From: Halomonas sp. | GTDB taxonomy: Bacteria; Pseudomonadota; Gammaproteobacteria; Pseudomonadales; Halomonadaceae | Length of the DNA stretch: 32,941 bases | Reading direction: 5' to 3' | Assembly (NCBI RefSeq): GCF_029263665.1 | Contig: NZ_JAJUFQ010000032.1 | Span: 1 to 32,941, forward strand | Shown: positions 1 through 8,199 of the stretch, piece by piece | Numbering within the stretch: the stretch's first letter is position 1 | Layout: each line of letters opens with the position of its first letter | Translations under genes and position numbers: made by a program | The notes under the pieces: model-generated | Seen by the model: the letters and a program-made list of their open reading frames with translations, nothing else | Database searches by the model: none | Told to the model about the DNA's origin: nothing

Positions 1-1026
1 CAGCGCCACCACCTTGTCCTGCTGTCGGGCGTTGATCAGCGGGCCGCAGTCGGGATCCCGCTCGCCGACATCGCAGCGCAGAGCCTCGAAGCGCGTCTTG
101 AGCTGTGCCACCACGTCGTCATGAATCGAGGCTTCCACCAGCAGCCGGCTCCCTGCAGAACATGTCTGCCCTGCATTCTGGATGATGCCGCGCACCACGG
201 CCTCCAGTGCGGCCTCTCGATCTGCATCGGCAAATACCAGCTGAGGCGACTTGCCTCCCAGCTCCATGGTCACTGGCACATGATGCTCAGCACATGCCTG
301 GGTCACACGAGTGCCAGTCTGCGGGGAGCCGGTAAAGGACAAATGATCGATACCAGGATGCTCCGCCAAGGCAGCCCCGGCTTCGCTACCCAGCCCGGGC
401 ACCACATTCAATGCCCCCTCAGGAAGGCCACTCTGCACTGCCAGTTCCGCCATGCGCAGGACACTGAGGCAAGCATCCTCGGCCGGCTTGAGCACACAGG
501 TATTGCCTGCGGCCAAGGCAGCCGCGACGCAACGCCCGAAAATCTGTGCGGGGTAGTTCCAGGGAATGATCTGGGCGCAGACGCCCCAGGGTTCACGCAG
601 CGTCATCACCGCATAATCATTGGCGAACGGCAGCGTTTCCCCATGCAGCTTGTCAGCAGCCCCGGCATAAAAACGGAAGTATTTCGCACAAGCCGCAATA
701 TCCCCCTTGGCCTGAGTCATGGGTTTGCCGGTGTCGGCACACTCCAGCTTGGCCAGGTTCTCGGCATCCGCGTCGATAGTATCGGCAAAGGCATACAGCC
801 ATGCTCCACGCGCACCGGCGGACCAACTGGCCCACGTGCCCAGCTTCCCTTCGAAGGCGGCTCGAGCCGCGGCTACGGCAGCGGCAACGTCATCCGCCTG
901 GCAACGTGCGATAGAGGCGATGGTGCTTGCGCAGGCTGGGCGCTGAACGTCCAGGGTTTCGGCGGTATCGCTCCACTGTCCGCCAATCAGGGCACCACGG
1001 GGAGGTGTGATGGGTAGTACGAACAT
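1..1026 (-). CDS. NAD(P)-dependent aldehyde dehydrogenase, C-terminus beyond window edge
   Basis: The reading frame runs uninterrupted from an ATG at 1026 off the left edge (342 codons visible of a family length near 490). It oxidises an aldehyde to the acid with NAD(P)+ in the cytoplasm. Visible family marks are the IIPWNYP cofactor-binding stretch, FTGSPQTG in the Rossmann fold, the catalytic Glu in MELGGKSPQ and the nucleophilic Cys in NAGQTCSAG. An AGGAG ribosome site lies just upstream of the ATG. It is on the same strand as the tetronate operon, 201 bp after dctM, so it could be co-transcribed or have its own promoter. Betaine-aldehyde or gamma-aminobutyraldehyde dehydrogenases have the same look. 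The substrate cannot be read from sequence, and a role in tetronate metabolism is only a guess from position. Confidence 0.9.
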   Translation of the reverse strand, partial: MFVLPITPPRGALIGGQWSDTAETLDVQRPACASTIASIARCQADDVAAAVAAARAAFEGKLGTWASWSAGARGAWLYAFADTIDADAENLAKLECADTGKPMTQAKGDIAACAKYFRFYAGAADKLHGETLPFANDYAVMTLREPWGVCAQIIPWNYPAQIFGRCVAAALAAGNTCVLKPAEDACLSVLRMAELAVQSGLPEGALNVVPGLGSEAGAALAEHPGIDHLSFTGSPQTGTRVTQACAEHHVPVTMELGGKSPQLVFADADREAALEAVVRGIIQNAGQTCSAGSRLLVEASIHDDVVAQLKTRFEALRCDVGERDPDCGPLINARQQDKVVAL

Positions 1027-1060
1027 CGAACCAACTCCTTTGGAAACACTGCTTAAATGT

Positions 1061-1180
1061 CTGCGCTACTCAATCACTGCGTTGCGCGGTGCGCGGAATC
1101 CTCACATATACACCATATGCTCCGGTTCCTGTGCTCCGGGCGCCTTGTGCTTGAGCATGCTCGTCGATTTATTCAGCATT
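1061..1180. repeat. Imperfect interspersed repeat, copy A
   Basis: This noncoding stretch shares blocks with 15320-15470 in the same order: GCGCGG, ATCCTCAC, a CCATA...GCTCCGGT block, GCTCCGG-CGCCTT-TGC, and finally the identical 12-mer GATTTATTCAGC (1166-1177 and 15458-15469). The last two blocks are closer together here than in the other copy. It may be a family of intergenic elements in this genome. No ORF is conserved between the copies. Confidence 0.5.
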
Positions 1181-1227
1181 TCCCTTTGACAAAGTTCAGG
1201 GCAAAGCTCGGGGCAAGATTCAGCAAC

Positions 1228-2502
1228 TCAATACAACAGCTCAACCAGCCCGAGCGAAATCCACGGCAGATAGGTGATGGCCATCAAACAAGCCAATACC
1301 ACCAATACAAAGCGCAACAGCCAGGGCATCAGCTCATCAATGGACAGCTTGGCCACGGCGCAGGCAGCAAACAGATTGACCCCGAGCGGCGGGGTGAACA
1401 TGCCCAGCGCCAGATTGACCACCACGATCAGACCGAAATGCACAGGATCGATACCGTACTGCACCGCAATCGGTGTGAAGATCGGTGCCAGCACTAGAAT
1501 CGCTGCAGATGTCTCGACGAACATGCCGACTACCAGCAACATCAGATTGACGGCCAGCAGAAAGCTCACCGGGCTCGCAAACACCTCAGTCACCCAGGCC
1601 GCCACATGCCCCGGCAAGCCAGAGCGACTGATCAGAAAGCTGAACAGTGCCGCCGCAGAGATGATCAGCATCACGGTTGCAGTGGAAATGACACTCTGAC
1701 GCAGAATCGGCAGCAATTCCGCCAGGCTCAATTCGCGATAGACGAGTCCACCGACCACCAGAGCATAGACCACGGCAACCGCCGAAGCCTCAGTGGGAGT
1801 GAAGACACCGCCATAGATGCCACCGATGACCACGACCGGCATCAACAATGCGGCCCAGGCACGGCGAAAGGCCTGGGGAAAAGCCGCCCTGTCCTCGCGG
1901 TCACGCAGCCCATAACCGCGCAACTTGCAGAACACATAAAGAAACAGCAGCAGAGCGCAACCAATCAACAGCCCCGGACCCACCCCGGCAATGAATAGCC
2001 GACCGATGGAGGTGTCTGTGCTCACGCCATAGAGAATCAAGGGAATCGACGGAGGGATCAGGACACCCAGTTCCGCCGACGATGCCTGAATCGCCGCGGC
2101 CAGTGGACGCGGGTAGTCATGGGACACCATGGCCGGAATCAGGATGGAACCAATCGCAAAGGTGGTCGCGACACTGGAGCCTGAAACGGCAGCAAACAGC
2201 ATGCAGGTCAGCACGCAGGTCATCGCGAGTCCGCCCTGCAGTCCTCCGACAATGGACTTGGCCAGGTCCACCAGGCGCTGGGAAATACCACCGGCCGACA
2301 TCAGGTTGCCCGCCAGAATGAAGAACGGTATCGCCATCAGCGGGAAGTTGTCGATACCGACGAACATCTGCTGAGGCACCATCAGCAACGGAAAGCGGGT
2401 GAAGAACTCGATACCGATGATCGATGCCAGCAGGATCGACACCGCAATGGGGACCCCCAGGGCAAACAGAATGATCAGGGACAGCCCGATGGCAGCATTC
2501 AT
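1228..2502 (-). CDS. dctM: TRAP transporter large permease (DctM family)
   Basis: The 424-residue protein is almost wholly hydrophobic, with about a dozen membrane segments, the usual size for the 12-TM TRAP large subunit. Family signatures seen include the FILAGNLMSAGGIS stretch, PPSIPLILYGVSTDTSIG, FTPTEASAVAVVYAL and the C-terminal FTPPLGVNLF. It forms the sodium-driven translocation channel in the inner membrane and works with the small permease and the periplasmic binding protein encoded immediately upstream. Its ATG overlaps the dctQ stop by 4 bp (ATGA), so the two are translationally coupled. Substrate is inferred from the neighbours to be D-erythronate, L-threonate or a related sugar acid. 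Confidence 0.95.
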   Translation of the reverse strand: MNAAIGLSLIILFALGVPIAVSILLASIIGIEFFTRFPLLMVPQQMFVGIDNFPLMAIPFFILAGNLMSAGGISQRLVDLAKSIVGGLQGGLAMTCVLTCMLFAAVSGSSVATTFAIGSILIPAMVSHDYPRPLAAAIQASSAELGVLIPPSIPLILYGVSTDTSIGRLFIAGVGPGLLIGCALLLFLYVFCKLRGYGLRDREDRAAFPQAFRRAWAALLMPVVVIGGIYGGVFTPTEASAVAVVYALVVGGLVYRELSLAELLPILRQSVISTATVMLIISAAALFSFLISRSGLPGHVAAWVTEVFASPVSFLLAVNLMLLVVGMFVETSAAILVLAPIFTPIAVQYGIDPVHFGLIVVVNLALGMFTPPLGVNLFAACAVAKLSIDELMPWLLRFVLVVLACLMAITYLPWISLGLVELLY

Positions 2503-3074
2503 GAGCGCACCTTCTCCGTATCATTCTTCATGTCATCACTCTGCACGGATGACACGGCCTCCGGCACCTCGGCATCTGCTACTCCCAGTGCCTCGCGGCC
2601 GCTCAACTGAGCCAGCAGGCGCGCGGCCACCGACAGCGATGAAAACGCCGCGCCGACAGGAATGGCAGCATAAATCCAGGCAATCGTGATCCCCACACCG
2701 GACAGCTTCTGAGAACTGACTCTCAAGGTCATTTGTGTGCCGTACACCACCAGTACCATCAGGACGATGAGACAACATATGGCGATGAGCACTTCGATCC
2801 ACTTGATCGCGGTTTCAGGCACCAGATTGTAGATCGCCTCCACGGCCATCATGTAACCGCCGCGAAAGCAGGCCGCTGCCCCCAGAAACACACACCAGAT
2901 CATGCTTGAGCGAGCCATGACTTCGGACCAGGTGGATGGCGCATCGAGGACGAAGCGCGTCAATACCTGATAGAACGCCAGGCTGACCGAAACGATCAGC
3001 ATCAACACTGCCACATACAGTGCGCACTGCGATAGCGCACGCTCGAAGCGCAGGAACAGGTCCAGCATCAGCAC
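2499..3074 (-). CDS. dctQ: TRAP transporter small permease (DctQ family)
   Basis: A 191-residue protein with four predicted membrane segments, the standard DctQ topology. It includes the conserved region around TRFVLDAPSTWSEVMARSSMIWCVFLGAA (given here as adjoining blocks TRFVLDAP and WSEVMARSSMIW), which is typical of the family. The C-terminal 30 residues are hydrophilic and acidic. It bridges the binding protein and DctM. It lies between dctP (58 bp upstream, with a strong hairpin in the gap) and dctM (4-bp overlap). Confidence 0.92.
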   Translation of the reverse strand: MLMLDLFLRFERALSQCALYVAVLMLIVSVSLAFYQVLTRFVLDAPSTWSEVMARSSMIWCVFLGAAACFRGGYMMAVEAIYNLVPETAIKWIEVLIAICCLIVLMVLVVYGTQMTLRVSSQKLSGVGITIAWIYAAIPVGAAFSSLSVAARLLAQLSGREALGVADAEVPEAVSSVQSDDMKNDTEKVRS

Positions 3075-3094
3075 TTCCTCCGGAAAACACGTTG

Positions 3095-3126
3095 CAGGGC
3101 ACGAGGCTCAGCCACCTCGTGCCCTG
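3095..3126 (-). terminator. Intercistronic hairpin between dctP and dctQ
   Basis: A perfect 12-bp stem (CAGGGCACGAGG / CCTCGTGCCCTG) with an 8-nt loop lies 6 bp after the dctP stop. No T-run follows on the minus strand, so it is more likely an mRNA-stabilising or partial-attenuation stem than a full terminator. Such a stem would favour more binding protein than membrane subunits. That role is inference. Confidence 0.7.
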
Positions 3127-3132
3127 ACTGTT

Positions 3133-4158
3133 TCAGGATTCGCTACACTCGCTGGCACGAATGCGGTCCAGCCATTCACTACCATATTCGTCGGTGTAGA
3201 TCTTGTAGGCCGGTTGAACCGCCTCACGGAAGGGTGCCTTGTCGATGTCTCGCACTACGCTCATGCCCTTGCTTTCGAGCTCGTCGACACCTTCGGTTTC
3301 CAGCCGGGACACCATCTCCCGAGTCGCTTCAGCGCCAGCTCGGGCCGCTTCGATGAACCAACCTTTCTGTTCGTCGCTGAGCCCATCCCACAGTATCGGA
3401 GAGCCCAGCATGATGGCGGGTGAATAGACATGCCCGGTCAGCGACAGATGGTCCTGCACTTCCCACAGGTTGCTGGTGAGAATCACCGAGATAGGGTTTT
3501 CCTGACCATCGACCGTACCCTGCTGCAGGGCGGTGAACAGTTCCGGGAACGCCATGGGGGTCGGATGTGCGCCCATGGCCTTGAATGCTGCCATGTGCAC
3601 TTCGTTCTCCATGGTACGGATCTTGAGACCCGCATCATCCTGCGGTGTCTTGATGTCGCGCACATTATTGGTCATGTGGCGGAAGCCGTTCTCACTCCAG
3701 GCCAAGCCAATCAGGTCATGCTCGCTGACCTTGTCGAGCAGCTCCTGGCCTATCTCACTGTCGAGCACGCAGCGGGCATGGTCGTAGTCATCGAACAGGA
3801 ACGGCAGGTCGAGTACATAGGATTGCGGAACGAAATTGCCCAAGGGTCCGGTGGAAGTGATCACGGCATCAATGGTGCCGATCTGCAGCCCTTCGATCAT
3901 GGCTCGCTCACCACCCAGTGATCCAGAGGTGTGCTCCTCGACCACGAGCTCGCCCCCGGAAAGCTCTTCCAGCTTGGCCTTGAAGGCATCGACGCCCGCG
4001 GAATAGTGGGAGTTGTCCGACAGCGTATGCCCCACATTGACGGTCTGGACCGCCAGCGCCGGCAGCGACAGGCAAAACAATGCCGGCAAGGTCATGCTGG
4101 CCAGCCTCTGGGGCAGGCGAAGAGCTAAGGAGGTGGCTGGGCGTGCTTGTATTGTCAT
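3133..4158 (-). CDS. dctP: TRAP transporter periplasmic substrate-binding protein (DctP family)
   Basis: This 341-residue protein opens with a long positively charged n-region and a hydrophobic core (MTLPALFCLSLPALA), a Sec signal peptide. The mature DctP fold follows. The ligand-carboxylate arginine is in GLKIRTMEN, and the family block ELFTALQQGTVDGQENP is present. An AAGGA ribosome site sits 8 bp before the ATG at 4158, supporting this start over the internal ATG nearer the hydrophobic core. It captures an organic or sugar acid for DctQM. Its place directly after denD argues for a tetronate ligand, but specificity is not readable here. Confidence 0.93.
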   Translation of the reverse strand: MTIQARPATSLALRLPQRLASMTLPALFCLSLPALAVQTVNVGHTLSDNSHYSAGVDAFKAKLEELSGGELVVEEHTSGSLGGERAMIEGLQIGTIDAVITSTGPLGNFVPQSYVLDLPFLFDDYDHARCVLDSEIGQELLDKVSEHDLIGLAWSENGFRHMTNNVRDIKTPQDDAGLKIRTMENEVHMAAFKAMGAHPTPMAFPELFTALQQGTVDGQENPISVILTSNLWEVQDHLSLTGHVYSPAIMLGSPILWDGLSDEQKGWFIEAARAGAEATREMVSRLETEGVDELESKGMSVVRDIDKAPFREAVQPAYKIYTDEYGSEWLDRIRASECSES

Positions 4159-4319
4159 TGTTATATCCTTTTGGCTTTATTGCTCAGGGAACACGAGGCT
4201 GCGAACAAGCTACTGAGCTCGACCATATGGCATTGACATTCGCCTTGCCTGGCCATTGCTCGTCACCTTTATCAGCCGCCTCTCACTGCATAAATACCTG
4301 CTGCGTGCGTATCAGTCGG

Positions 4320-5291
4320 TTAGCCCGTCTGTTCTGACATGAAAGCATCCACCACGGCATCAAAGTCGTCGTCAGCTCGGAACCCCAGGCGCAGCGCCTT
4401 GGCGGTATGGAAGCGCCCTGGCCAGCTGGCAACGATGGCCGTCACGCCCTCATCAGGCTCATGGTGCACTCGTGACAGCGCCTCTTCGCCGCCCTTGCGC
4501 TGCAGGGCATCCAGCATATCGGCAACGGTTACCGTAATACCGGGCAGCATCAATGCACGGCATGCGCCCAATTCCACCGCATCCACTTCAGCACCATGTA
4601 CCAGGCACTCGACCACCCGGGCGGGCGACATCACGAACAGTTCAAGATCCGTGGGGACCGGGCATACTGCCTCTTCACCGTTGAGCGGCTCACGCAAAAT
4701 GCTGGACGCAAAACTGGAAGCCGCCGCATTGGGTCGGCCGGGACGAATGACAATGGTCGGCAGGCGCAGCACCCGACCATCGACCAGGCCACGGCGACTG
4801 TAGTCATTGATCAGCAACTCGCACATGGCTTTCTGGGTGCCATAGCTGCTCTGTGGCATCAGGGCCGTCATGTCATCGAGCACGTTGGGTAATTGGCCGC
4901 CATACACTGCCACGGAGCTGGCCATGATCAGGCGGGTCTGGTTCAGGCCTCGTGCTCGACAACCTTCAAGCAGGGAACGGGTGGTATCGAAATTCACCCG
5001 CATGCCCAGGTCGAGATCAGCCTCGGCTGCAGAGCTGACGACAGCCGCCAGGTGATAGATGACATCAGGTCGTCCATCCAGCAGCGCATCCCAGGCGTCG
5101 GGAGCACTCAGGTCCCGCGAAGCAGTGGTAATGGACAGCTCTGGCGATATCGTGTGCTCGGCCGAAGGCGCCACCTGATCCACCAGTGTCAAGCGTGTCA
5201 GCGTGCGCCCATTGAGCTCGCCCCTGGCGATCAGGGCCTCGATCAGGCGTTGGCCAAGAAATCCGGCCGCGCCGGTGATCAGAATATGCAT
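4320..5291 (-). CDS. denD: D-erythronate 2-dehydrogenase (extended SDR)
   Basis: A 323-residue extended SDR with the N-terminal dinucleotide motif TGAAGFLG (residues 6-13), SSVAVY around Ser126 and the catalytic pair Tyr150/Lys154 in YGTQK. In the tetronate pathway DenD oxidises D-erythronate at C2 with NAD+ to 2-oxo-tetronate. The assignment rests on the fold plus its place beside otnI, otnC, otnK and ltnD, the full known gene set of that pathway. A GGAG ribosome site precedes the ATG. It lies 95 bp after otnI and 161 bp before dctP on the same strand. Alone, the sequence could be called only an NAD-dependent epimerase/dehydratase. Confidence 0.87.
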   Translation of the reverse strand: MHILITGAAGFLGQRLIEALIARGELNGRTLTRLTLVDQVAPSAEHTISPELSITTASRDLSAPDAWDALLDGRPDVIYHLAAVVSSAAEADLDLGMRVNFDTTRSLLEGCRARGLNQTRLIMASSVAVYGGQLPNVLDDMTALMPQSSYGTQKAMCELLINDYSRRGLVDGRVLRLPTIVIRPGRPNAAASSFASSILREPLNGEEAVCPVPTDLELFVMSPARVVECLVHGAEVDAVELGACRALMLPGITVTVADMLDALQRKGGEEALSRVHHEPDEGVTAIVASWPGRFHTAKALRLGFRADDDFDAVVDAFMSEQTG

Positions 5292-5309
5292 AAGCGCTCC
5301 ACCTGGTAG

Positions 5310-5361
5310 TGATAGAAACGAGCTATAGAAACGAGTGATAGAAACGAGTCACAGCAACGGG
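5310..5361. repeat. 13-bp tandem repeat between otnI and denD
   Basis: Four 13-bp units in register: TGATAGAAACGAG, CTATAGAAACGAG, TGATAGAAACGAG and the diverged TCACAGCAACGGG. The array lies just after the otnI stop on the minus strand and ends 18 bp before the denD start codon, so its length sets the otnI-denD spacing. Confidence 0.9.
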
Positions 5362-5386
5362 TACAGAGATAGAGCACAGGAACAGA

Positions 5387-6208
5387 TCACCGGGAATGGT
5401 CCGAAGCTGGCGTACCAGGCTCCAGACCATAGGCGCGTGCCCAGCCTAGTCCTGCAAGCGTCTCGCCCGCGGGACGATACTCACAACCGACCCAACCGTC
5501 GTAACCCAACGCTTCGAGTCGCTCCAGCACTGCCGGATAGTGGACTTCGCCCTGATCAGGTTCGTGCCGCTTGGGCACTCCGGCAATCTGGACATGCCCG
5601 ATGCGTGAAAACTGGGTTTCAAGGTGACGAATCAGGTCTCCTTGAACGATCTGGCAGTGATAGACATCGAACTGGATCTTGAGATGGGAAGAAGCCATCT
5701 CATCCACGATCTGACGTGCCATTTCCTGGGTCTGGAGGAAATACCCCGGCATGTCACGCCCATTGATGGGCTCGATCAGCAAGGTACGTCCAGCCTGCTC
5801 GCAGACCTTGGCAGCGTGGCGCAGATTGCCGAGATAGGTCTGCAGGTGTGTCTGGCGGACGGCTTCATCAGCACCATCAGGTAGCACTCCGGCCATGGCA
5901 TGCAGGCGCGGGCAATCAAGGGCGGCAGCATATTCCAGCGCCTGCTCAAGGCCATCACGAAACTCGGCTTCGCGCCCCGGCAAGCTGGCCAGGCCACGCT
6001 CTCCTGCCTCCCAGTCTCCCGGGGGGAGATTGAACAGCACTTGTGACAGACCGTGGCACTCAAGGCGCTGCCGAATATCCGACGCGTCATAGGCATAGGG
6101 AAAAAGGTATTCGACACCGCGGAAACCGGCTTCAGCCGCTGCCGCAAAGCGATCGAGAAAGTCATGTTCCTGGAACATCATGCTGAGATTGGCAGCCAGG
6201 CGAATCAT
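5387..6208 (-). CDS. otnI: 2-oxo-tetronate isomerase (hydroxypyruvate isomerase-like TIM barrel)
   Basis: A 273-residue xylose-isomerase-like TIM barrel. It shows the Hyi-type N-terminus (LAANLSMMFQEHDFLDRFAAAAEAGF), a metal-binding Glu in LLIEPINGRDMPGYF, QFDVYHCQ, and the last Glu in GWVGCEYRP. In the tetronate pathway OtnI converts 2-oxo-tetronate to 3-oxo-tetronate. The start is placed at the ATG at 6208, with GAGGAC 5 bp upstream, rather than a TTG at 6220. It sits 27 bp after the otnC stop in the same operon. True hydroxypyruvate isomerases look very similar, and the operon decides in favour of OtnI. Confidence 0.9.
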   Translation of the reverse strand: MIRLAANLSMMFQEHDFLDRFAAAAEAGFRGVEYLFPYAYDASDIRQRLECHGLSQVLFNLPPGDWEAGERGLASLPGREAEFRDGLEQALEYAAALDCPRLHAMAGVLPDGADEAVRQTHLQTYLGNLRHAAKVCEQAGRTLLIEPINGRDMPGYFLQTQEMARQIVDEMASSHLKIQFDVYHCQIVQGDLIRHLETQFSRIGHVQIAGVPKRHEPDQGEVHYPAVLERLEALGYDGWVGCEYRPAGETLAGLGWARAYGLEPGTPASDHSR

Positions 6209-6235
6209 GTTTGTCCTCAACGATAAGAGCGGCTC

Positions 6236-6895
6236 TCAGTCCCGTGGAAAGCGGGCTTCAAGCTCAGCAATCTGTTCACGGGTCAGGCAGCGCGGGTTGT
6301 GGCCCCGCAGCAGCAGAAACAGCTTGGCCGTTTCTTCCAGCTCCTCGGTGGCATATACCGCCGCCTCCAGTGACCTGCCCGCCACTACCGGCCCATGGTT
6401 GGCCAGCAATACCGCACTGTGCTTGCCCGCCAGACCTTTGACGGCATCACCCAATGTCGGGTCTCCCGGGACGTGGTAAGGCACCAGCGGCAGTTTCCCT
6501 ACGCGCATGACGTAATACGCAGTCAGTGGTGGAATACAGTCGTGATGGTCAACATCCGGCAGGCAGGACACCGCCACGGAATGCGTCGAATGCAGGTGCA
6601 CAATGGCCTGTGAGCGCGGACGCTCGCCGTACATCGCCATGTGCAGGAAGCTTTCCTTGGTCGGCTTGTCGCCATCGACCCACTCGCCACTGCCCGAAAG
6701 CCGTGAGATTCGCGCGGGGTCCAGGCGCCCGAGACAGGCATTGGTCGGCGTCATCAGCCAGCCACCGTCCGCGAGGCGCACACTGATGTTGCCGCTGGAT
6801 CCCATGGTCAGGCCGCGATCAAACAACGATTTGCCATAGGTTGCGATCTGCTCTCGCAGCGCGTTGTCGTCGTGGTACTTGAGGATCTCGCTCAT
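6236..6895 (-). CDS. otnC: 3-oxo-tetronate 4-phosphate decarboxylase (class II aldolase fold)
   Basis: A 219-residue class II aldolase/adducin domain protein. The substrate loop GSSGNIS (around residues 33-39), the acidic residue in TKESFLH, the metal histidines in IVHLHSTHS and the later NHGPVV are all present. OtnC decarboxylates 3-oxo-tetronate 4-phosphate to dihydroxyacetone phosphate and CO2. Its ATG overlaps the otnK stop by 4 bp, so the kinase and decarboxylase are coupled. The similar L-fuculose-phosphate and ribulose-phosphate aldolases are unlikely given the operon. Confidence 0.9.
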   Translation of the reverse strand: MSEILKYHDDNALREQIATYGKSLFDRGLTMGSSGNISVRLADGGWLMTPTNACLGRLDPARISRLSGSGEWVDGDKPTKESFLHMAMYGERPRSQAIVHLHSTHSVAVSCLPDVDHHDCIPPLTAYYVMRVGKLPLVPYHVPGDPTLGDAVKGLAGKHSAVLLANHGPVVAGRSLEAAVYATEELEETAKLFLLLRGHNPRCLTREQIAELEARFPRD

Positions 6896-8199
6896 GACGT
6901 CTGATCCTCCAGACCTGCTTCGTCCAGCGATGGAAAAGCGCGGCTAAAGATATCGACGCCACCAAAATTGCCGGACTTGAGCGCCAGTGATAGCGTGCGC
7001 CCATTGACCTGGGCCTGGGTCCAGGGCACACCAGGATCAATCTGCGGGCCAATACGCAACTCGCTCAGGGCCAGAGCCGACACTACGGCGCCAGAAGTCT
7101 CCCCTCCCGCCACCAGCAGACGCCCGACGCCTTCCTTCACCAGCGTGACAGCCAGCCTGGCCATGGCGGCTTCGACCACGGCTCCCGCCTTGGCCACACC
7201 CAGCTTCTGCTGAGCCACCTTGATGCTTTCCGGAGCCGCTGAAGCATAGATCAACACCGGCTTGTCCGGGTGCTGAGCATAATGATCACGCACAAAATCC
7301 AGCGCTGATTCGATGGCGGTATCGCTTGCAGCCAATGCCAGAGGATCCAGCGCCAGACCCGAATGACGCTCAAGGAAATGCGCTACCTGTCCCAATGTCG
7401 CTCGGGAGCAGCTTCCCGACAGCACCAGTTGATGACCTTCGGCACGAGATAGCCGAGCCGCATCTTCCTGAACCTTCAGCCAACCCTTGCGGCGATATTG
7501 TGCAGGCAGTGCCAGCCCGAGCCCTGAGCCTCCCGTGACCAACTCATGATCCACACAGGCCTCGGCCAGCACGTCGAGATCGGTATCATCCAGCGTGTCG
7601 CAGATCACATGGCGTACGTCTTCATCGTGCAGTCGCTCAAGGCGCTCTCTGACAGTGCCGGCACCTTCTGAAATGACAGCATGCGACACGGCTCCCACTC
7701 GATGCGGTGTCTGACGCCCCAAGACCCTGACCAGATCAGCATCGGTCATGGGATTGAGCGGGTGGTCCTGCATGCCGCTGTCATTGAGCAGGCGGTCACC
7801 CACGAACAGATGCCCTTGATACACCGTACGTCCGGTGGCAGGGAAAGCCGGTACCATCACGGTCTGCATGGCCTTCAAGCGATCAAGCAAGGCATCGGCC
7901 ACCGGGCCGATATTGCCTGCATCAGTGGAGTCGAATGTCGAGCAGTACTTGAAGAAGATCTGCTTCGCGCCCATGGCCTTGAGCCAGTCCAGTGCAGCCA
8001 GGCTATCGGCAATAGCCTCGTCGACCGGACAGGAACGTGACTTCAGCGCCACGACCACGGCATCCACGTCAGCCGGCAAGGCTCGCTCGCCGGGTACCCC
8101 CAGCACCTGGACCGTACGCATGCCTGCACGCACCAGGTTGTTGGCCAGATCAGTGGCCCCGGTAAAGTCGTCAGCGATGGCTCCCAGCACCAGGCTCAT
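6892..8199 (-). CDS. otnK: 3-oxo-tetronate 4-kinase (four-carbon acid sugar kinase, former DUF1537)
   Basis: A 435-residue two-domain kinase. The N-terminal substrate domain starts with LGAIADDFTGATDLANNL (residues 5-22), the hallmark of the family once called DUF1537. The C-terminal nucleotide domain contains LVAGGETSGAV and a glycine-rich KSGNFGG. OtnK phosphorylates 3-oxo-tetronate at O4 with ATP. It overlaps ltnD upstream and otnC downstream by 4 bp each, an unusually tight arrangement that implies balanced synthesis. OtnK, DtnK and related kinases share the fold. The presence of otnC and otnI favours OtnK. Confidence 0.93.
   Translation of the reverse strand: MSLVLGAIADDFTGATDLANNLVRAGMRTVQVLGVPGERALPADVDAVVVALKSRSCPVDEAIADSLAALDWLKAMGAKQIFFKYCSTFDSTDAGNIGPVADALLDRLKAMQTVMVPAFPATGRTVYQGHLFVGDRLLNDSGMQDHPLNPMTDADLVRVLGRQTPHRVGAVSHAVISEGAGTVRERLERLHDEDVRHVICDTLDDTDLDVLAEACVDHELVTGGSGLGLALPAQYRRKGWLKVQEDAARLSRAEGHQLVLSGSCSRATLGQVAHFLERHSGLALDPLALAASDTAIESALDFVRDHYAQHPDKPVLIYASAAPESIKVAQQKLGVAKAGAVVEAAMARLAVTLVKEGVGRLLVAGGETSGAVVSALALSELRIGPQIDPGVPWTQAQVNGRTLSLALKSGNFGGVDIFSRAFPSLDEAGLEDQTS

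Noticed and set aside
121..1017. 298-residue plus-strand open frame
   Set aside because: It is the antisense shadow of the aldehyde dehydrogenase, whose minus-strand frame shows all catalytic motifs.
2117..2524. 135-residue alternative minus-strand frame
   Set aside because: Out-of-frame shadow of the first dctM with no membrane pattern.
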